Assembly: GCF_007489275.1 (NCBI RefSeq)
Contig: NZ_VLNR01000006.1
Coordinates: 62,001-126,000 of the forward strand
Origin: Aquimarina algiphila
GTDB taxonomy: Bacteria; Bacteroidota; Bacteroidia; Flavobacteriales; Flavobacteriaceae
Reading direction: 5' to 3'
Length of the DNA stretch: 64,000 nt
Part shown: one piece after another, positions 60,072 through 64,000 of the stretch
Layout of the letters: each line of letters starts with the position of its first letter
How positions within the stretch are numbered: position 1 is the first letter of the stretch
Notes under the pieces: generated by a model
Seen by the model: only the letters and a program-made list of their open reading frames with translations
The model's database searches: none
What the model was told of the DNA's origin: nothing
Translations under genes and position numbers: made by a program

Positions 60072-63065
60072 ATGAAACAAAAAATTTTAACCCTTACCAC
60101 TTTATTATTTTTTTCTTTTCTGAGCTTTGGACAGGGGATCCAAATTACAGGTATAGTAAAGGGGGCTTCAGATGGCATACCGCTGCCAGGAGTTAATATT
60201 ATTATAAAAGGAACTACGAATGGGGTGCAGACAGATTTTGATGGTAATTATACCATTACTGCTGCCACAGGAGATGTAATCGTATTTTCGTATTTGGGAA
60301 TGGCTAGTAAGGAAATAACTGTCGGTAGTGATACCGCAATTAATGTACAGTTAGAAGCAGATACAGAACAATTAGATGATGTAGTGGTAACTGCACTTGG
60401 TATTCAAAAAAGTAGAAAATCATTAACATATGCTGCTCAAGATATTAATGCAGCAGAATTAAGTAAAGTCAAACAAACAAACCCTGTCAATAGTCTTTCT
60501 GGTAAGATATCTGGGGTTGTTGTTAATAGAAGTTCTTCTGGGGTTGGAGGATCTGTTAAGGTAACTCTTAGAGGTAATTCTTCTCTAGGTAACAACCAAC
60601 CGCTCTATGTTGTGGATGGTATTCCGCTATCTAATCCGACCGGAGGGCAACCGAATGATACTTTTGGTGATCTTAATGGTGGGAATAAAGATGGTGGAGA
60701 CGTCTTATCTCTTATTAACCCAGATGACATTGAATCTTTAACTGTATTAAAGGGAGCATCTGCATCAGCACTTTATGGGAGTGCCGGTTTGAATGGAGTT
60801 ATATTAATTACTACCAAAAAAGGTAGAGCAGGAAGTTTTAAGGTAAATTTCTCTTCTAATATTCTTGTTGAGAGTGCTGCATATTACATTGACTTAAATG
60901 ACAAAGCAGAAAATGACATTGAAGATTTCTTTAATACCGGAGTCACATCAATAACTTCTTTATCTGCTTCTGGAGGTAGTGAAAATGCACAAACTTATTT
61001 TTCGTATTCTAATACTTTTGCTTCTGGTATACTTCCGACAAATGATCTAAAACAACATACTATTAATATACGAGAAACTGCTAAGTTTTTTGATGGTATA
61101 GTTACTGCTAACGCAAGTGTTTTAGCTTCAACTCAAACTATTGATAATCGTCCAGTATCTGGATTATATTTTAACCCTTTAGTTGGTGCTTACAATTTTG
61201 ATTCTCCCGGAGAACGATTATCTAGCTACGAACGATTCGAAGAATTTGATGACACTAGAAATATTCAGAGTCAACGATGGTTTAGACCAACTTTTGATAT
61301 TGAGCAAAACCCATACTGGATTTTAAACAGAAATGCCAGTGAAGATATCAATAGAAAATTATTAGCCTCTTTAAATTTAAAGTTTAAAATTAATGATTGG
61401 TTATCACTACAAACCAGAGGTACTTATGATCAAACTCTTTTAAATTATGACAAAGAAATATTTGCTACTACAGAAGCTACATTAGCTCCCAGTACTGGAC
61501 GATACATTTTTAATGAACAGGATATCAGACAAATTTATGGAGATATAATTGCTTCTATATCTAAACAGTTTAATACTATTTCTTTATCAGCAAATGTTGG
61601 TACCAGTACTACGAGAAGTTCTACAGAGATTCTAAATGCTGATTCGGGAACCGCAGGTGGACTTCAATTTGCTAACGTATTCTCTATTCAAAATTTTAAT
61701 GCTAATCCACAGGTTTCACTATCTCAAACTTCCTTAGACAAAAAGGTAAATTCTGTCTTTGCAAGTGCTACCATAGGATTTAATGAAAAACTATTTGTTG
61801 ATTTAACTGCTCGTAATGATTGGTCATCTTCTTTGCCTTCTAATAATAATTCTTATTTCTATCCTTCGGTAGGTGTAACTGGTATTTTGAGTGAGGTTTT
61901 TGACTTAGGGGATCGAATTTCATTTGCAAAAGTACGGGCCTCATATGCAGAAGTTGGTAACGATGTTCCTGCAAATACAGTTTTTCCAGAGCGACAAATC
62001 TTATTTGGTGGAGGTATAAGCCCACTTAATCCTGTACGTCCTCTTGGAGAGGTTAGACCAGAACAGCAACAATCATATGAAATCGGAACAGAATGGCGTT
62101 TTTTTGATGGTAGATTCGGATTTGATATTGGATATTATCACACTAGTACTGTAGATCAATATTTCCAGGTTCCCGTTTCAACAGGAACAGGAGCTGTAAC
62201 CGTAGGGGTTAATTCTGGTGATATTATCAACCAAGGTTTTGAAGGATCTATTTTTATCACACCAATACAAACAGAAAACTTTAAATGGACATCAAACATA
62301 AATTTTGCTACTAATGATAATGAGGTTGAGGAAATTAGTAATCCTTCAGATGATGTACAAATCGATAATCAGGTTATTTCTGCTCCGGGAGTAAATACTT
62401 TTGCTTCCTATTTGGTCGAAGGCGGATCTTATGGAGATATATATGCTCAGGTAGTAAAACGTGATGCGAATGGTCGACCTATTGTAGATAATGGCGCTTT
62501 GATTATCAATGATGAGAATCCAGATAACACTATAGCTGGTCTTGAAAAAATTGGTAATGCTAATCCCGATTTTACTTTAGGGTGGAATAACACATTAACA
62601 TATAAAAATATAAGCCTGGACTTTCTTATAGATGGAAAATTTGGTGGAGAAACAGTGAGTTTAACAGAAGCTGTAGTAGAAGGATTAAGTAATAATTCTA
62701 GAAGAGAGACTGAAAATGCACCTATAGAAGTTGTTGATCCTTCTGGAACTGTTTCTACTCTTACGGCTCAGGAATACTACGGGCTTGCTGGAGGTAGAAA
62801 TGGATTTACAGGAGAGTATGTATACAGTGCAACCAATGTTCGTCTGGCAGAACTGGCTATTGGATATAACTTCAAATTATCAGAATCTTCTTTTTTCAAG
62901 AATATAAAAGCTTCGGCAATTGGTAATAATTTATTCTTTTTCTATAAAGATGCTCCTCACGATCCTAATGTTTCCTTAAGTACCGGAAATGCACTGCAAG
63001 GGGTTGATGTTTTAGGTCTTCCTTCTACAAGAAGCTGGGGATTGAATATTAATTTAACTTTTTAA
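60072..63065 (+). CDS. SusC/RagA-family TonB-linked outer-membrane receptor
   Basis: A 997-residue receptor. Signal peptide (LTTLLFFSFLSFGQ); carboxypeptidase-like domain about 20-110 (ITGIVKGASDGIPLPGVNIIIKGTTNGVQTDFDGNYTI); the SusC-type segment LDDVVVTALGIQKSRKSLTYAAQDI and plug (VNSLSGKISGVVVNRSSSGVGGSVKVTLRGNSSLGNNQPLYVVDGIPL, LTVLKGASASALYGSAGLNGVILITTKKG); then the barrel ending in LNINLTF. With the SusD-like lipoprotein 9 bp downstream it forms a lidded importer for glycan oligomers. The neighbours make chitin oligosaccharides the likely cargo; the F. johnsoniae chitin locus has two such pairs. Confidence 0.96.
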   Translation: MKQKILTLTTLLFFSFLSFGQGIQITGIVKGASDGIPLPGVNIIIKGTTNGVQTDFDGNYTITAATGDVIVFSYLGMASKEITVGSDTAINVQLEADTEQLDDVVVTALGIQKSRKSLTYAAQDINAAELSKVKQTNPVNSLSGKISGVVVNRSSSGVGGSVKVTLRGNSSLGNNQPLYVVDGIPLSNPTGGQPNDTFGDLNGGNKDGGDVLSLINPDDIESLTVLKGASASALYGSAGLNGVILITTKKGRAGSFKVNFSSNILVESAAYYIDLNDKAENDIEDFFNTGVTSITSLSASGGSENAQTYFSYSNTFASGILPTNDLKQHTINIRETAKFFDGIVTANASVLASTQTIDNRPVSGLYFNPLVGAYNFDSPGERLSSYERFEEFDDTRNIQSQRWFRPTFDIEQNPYWILNRNASEDINRKLLASLNLKFKINDWLSLQTRGTYDQTLLNYDKEIFATTEATLAPSTGRYIFNEQDIRQIYGDIIASISKQFNTISLSANVGTSTTRSSTEILNADSGTAGGLQFANVFSIQNFNANPQVSLSQTSLDKKVNSVFASATIGFNEKLFVDLTARNDWSSSLPSNNNSYFYPSVGVTGILSEVFDLGDRISFAKVRASYAEVGNDVPANTVFPERQILFGGGISPLNPVRPLGEVRPEQQQSYEIGTEWRFFDGRFGFDIGYYHTSTVDQYFQVPVSTGTGAVTVGVNSGDIINQGFEGSIFITPIQTENFKWTSNINFATNDNEVEEISNPSDDVQIDNQVISAPGVNTFASYLVEGGSYGDIYAQVVKRDANGRPIVDNGALIINDENPDNTIAGLEKIGNANPDFTLGWNNTLTYKNISLDFLIDGKFGGETVSLTEAVVEGLSNNSRRETENAPIEVVDPSGTVSTLTAQEYYGLAGGRNGFTGEYVYSATNVRLAELAIGYNFKLSESSFFKNIKASAIGNNLFFFYKDAPHDPNVSLSTGNALQGVDVLGLPSTRSWGLNINLTF

Positions 63066-63074
63066 AAAAAGACT

Positions 63075-64000
63075 ATGAAAAACATAAATAATATATTTTT
63101 ATCGGGGCTAGCTCTCTTTTCGATGCTATTCTCATCCTGTTCAGATGATTTGGAAGGGATTGATGAAAATCCAAGAAATATTACACAAGAACAATTAGAA
63201 GTAGATTTCCAGAATGTAGGCTCTTTATACAAACCTATGTTTGAAAATATTTATCAATATACACCGCCTTGGTCGTATCAATTGCAACAGAATCTTAATG
63301 CAGATGTATTTTCTGGGTACATGACTAACCCTAGGCCATTTGTCGCTGGAGCCAATAATACTACATACAATTTGGTAAGTGGCTGGAATAATTTTATATG
63401 GAGCGTGCCTTATTCTAATGTGATGAATAATGCACGAACTATTGAAAATGAGACCAAAGATGAGTTTCCAGAATTATTTGCTGTATCTCAAATCTTAAAG
63501 GTTACTGCTATGCACAGGGTGTCAGATGTTTTTGGTCCTATTGTATATACAAAATTTGGAGCTTCTGCTACAACAAGTGAATATGATTCTCAGGAAGAGG
63601 CTTATACTGCTTTCTTTAATGACCTTGAAGAAGCGATTCAAATCTTATCTGATAATATAGATAGCCCAAGATTTACTGCTTTTGATTTAGCATATGGAGG
63701 TAATTATGAAAGTTGGATACGATACGCAAACTCATTACGACTACGTTTAGCCATTCGTATTTCTAAAGTAGATGCTGCCAAAGCAAAAACTGAAGGAGAA
63801 AAATCACTCAGTCATCCTATTGGGGTTATGGAATCTAATGCCGATAGCTTTTTTATAAACGGTACTCTTGATCACCCGATAAAGACCATCAATAACTCTT
63901 GGGGAGATATTAGAATGAATGCTTCTATGGAGTCTATTTTAATTGGCTATGATGATCCTAGAGCTAATTCATATTTCAGCGAAACGGTTCCAGGAGATAA
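63075..64000 (+). CDS. SusD/RagB-like lipoprotein, 5' part (runs off window end)
   Basis: The frame opens at the ATG at 63075 and stays open to base 64000, 308 codons. A lipoprotein signal is visible (LSGLALFSMLFSSCSDD), followed by the SusD-like pattern: DDLEGIDENPRNITQEQL, then LYKPMFENIYQYTPPWSYQLQQNLNADVFSGYM, YSNVMNNARTI, ILKVTAMHRVSDVFGPIVYTKFG and WIRYANSLRLRLAIRISKVD. The LNADVFSGYM and HRVSDVFGPIVY blocks are those of the SusD_2 group. It would sit on the outer face of the outer membrane and close the SusC barrel over bound oligosaccharide. Co-transcribed with SusC. The stop lies beyond the window. Confidence 0.95.
   Translation, partial: MKNINNIFLSGLALFSMLFSSCSDDLEGIDENPRNITQEQLEVDFQNVGSLYKPMFENIYQYTPPWSYQLQQNLNADVFSGYMTNPRPFVAGANNTTYNLVSGWNNFIWSVPYSNVMNNARTIENETKDEFPELFAVSQILKVTAMHRVSDVFGPIVYTKFGASATTSEYDSQEEAYTAFFNDLEEAIQILSDNIDSPRFTAFDLAYGGNYESWIRYANSLRLRLAIRISKVDAAKAKTEGEKSLSHPIGVMESNADSFFINGTLDHPIKTINNSWGDIRMNASMESILIGYDDPRANSYFSETVPGD

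Overview
The window is a piece of a low-GC chromosome from a marine-type member of the Bacteroidota, most likely family Flavobacteriaceae; an Aquimarina-like genome is my best guess, from gene content only. The signs are several TonB-dependent receptors, a SusC/SusD pair, many secreted enzymes ending in type IX secretion (T9SS) sorting domains of the 'YPNP...KG.Y.....G....K.IK' kind, head-GIN (DUF2807) proteins, PspC/PadR pairs, AT-rich leaders and promoter-like TAnnTTTG boxes. I see no tRNA, rRNA, CRISPR array, phage or insertion sequence.

Layout. 1-3.2 kb: the end of an OxyR regulator, a small conserved protein, an AIM24-family protein, a transglutaminase-like protein and a DUF4442 protein. 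3.2-9.1 kb: a DUF4870 / HExxH membrane protein pair, a PadR-PspC-head-GIN operon, a DUF5995 protein and a second head-GIN protein. 9.2-14.9 kb: thioredoxin reductase, a TRIC-type channel, a thioesterase, a fasciclin protein divergent from an ECF sigma/anti-sigma pair, an acetyltransferase and a ketopantoate-reductase-like enzyme. 15.0-21.2 kb: a metal-uptake-like locus (Cys-motif small protein, Met/His-rich outer-membrane protein, TonB receptor, PepSY membrane protein, and a second PepSY gene interrupted by an in-frame TAG). 21.2-30.6 kb: assorted genes including a MarR-GNAT fusion with a doubled TTACGTAA site, a serine hydrolase, a DUF1080 lipoprotein, an enoyl-CoA hydratase, a Crp-like regulator and a HipA-like kinase/DUF3037 pair. 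30.7-36.3 kb: an accessory stretch of mostly unrecognised secreted or membrane proteins.

36.4-64 kb is the main island. Seven secreted hydrolases lie on the minus strand: an astacin-type metalloprotease, a GH64 and a GH16 beta-1,3-glucanase, a GH18 chitinase, a GH19 chitinase, a GH5 glycanase and a 1930-residue protein with three complete GH18 catalytic domains. The six glycosidases carry T9SS tails, and they share mobile accessory modules (chitin-binding CBM5/12-like domains, bacterial Ig domains, CBM6, beta-gamma-crystallin). Behind them comes a tight minus-strand operon (sensor kinase, LytTR regulator, Na+/solute symporter, NagX-like acyltransferase) divergent from a SusC-like receptor and a SusD-like lipoprotein that runs off the end.

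The set reads as a chitin utilisation locus extended with beta-1,3-glucanases. Outside the cell the enzymes would cut chitin and beta-1,3-glucan; SusCD would take oligosaccharides across the outer membrane; the symporter would take small sugars across the inner membrane; the kinase/LytTR pair would sense the substrate. The mixture of chitin, beta-1,3-glucan and protein targets suggests fungal or other eukaryotic cell walls rather than pure chitin. No GH20, NagA or NagB gene is visible here.
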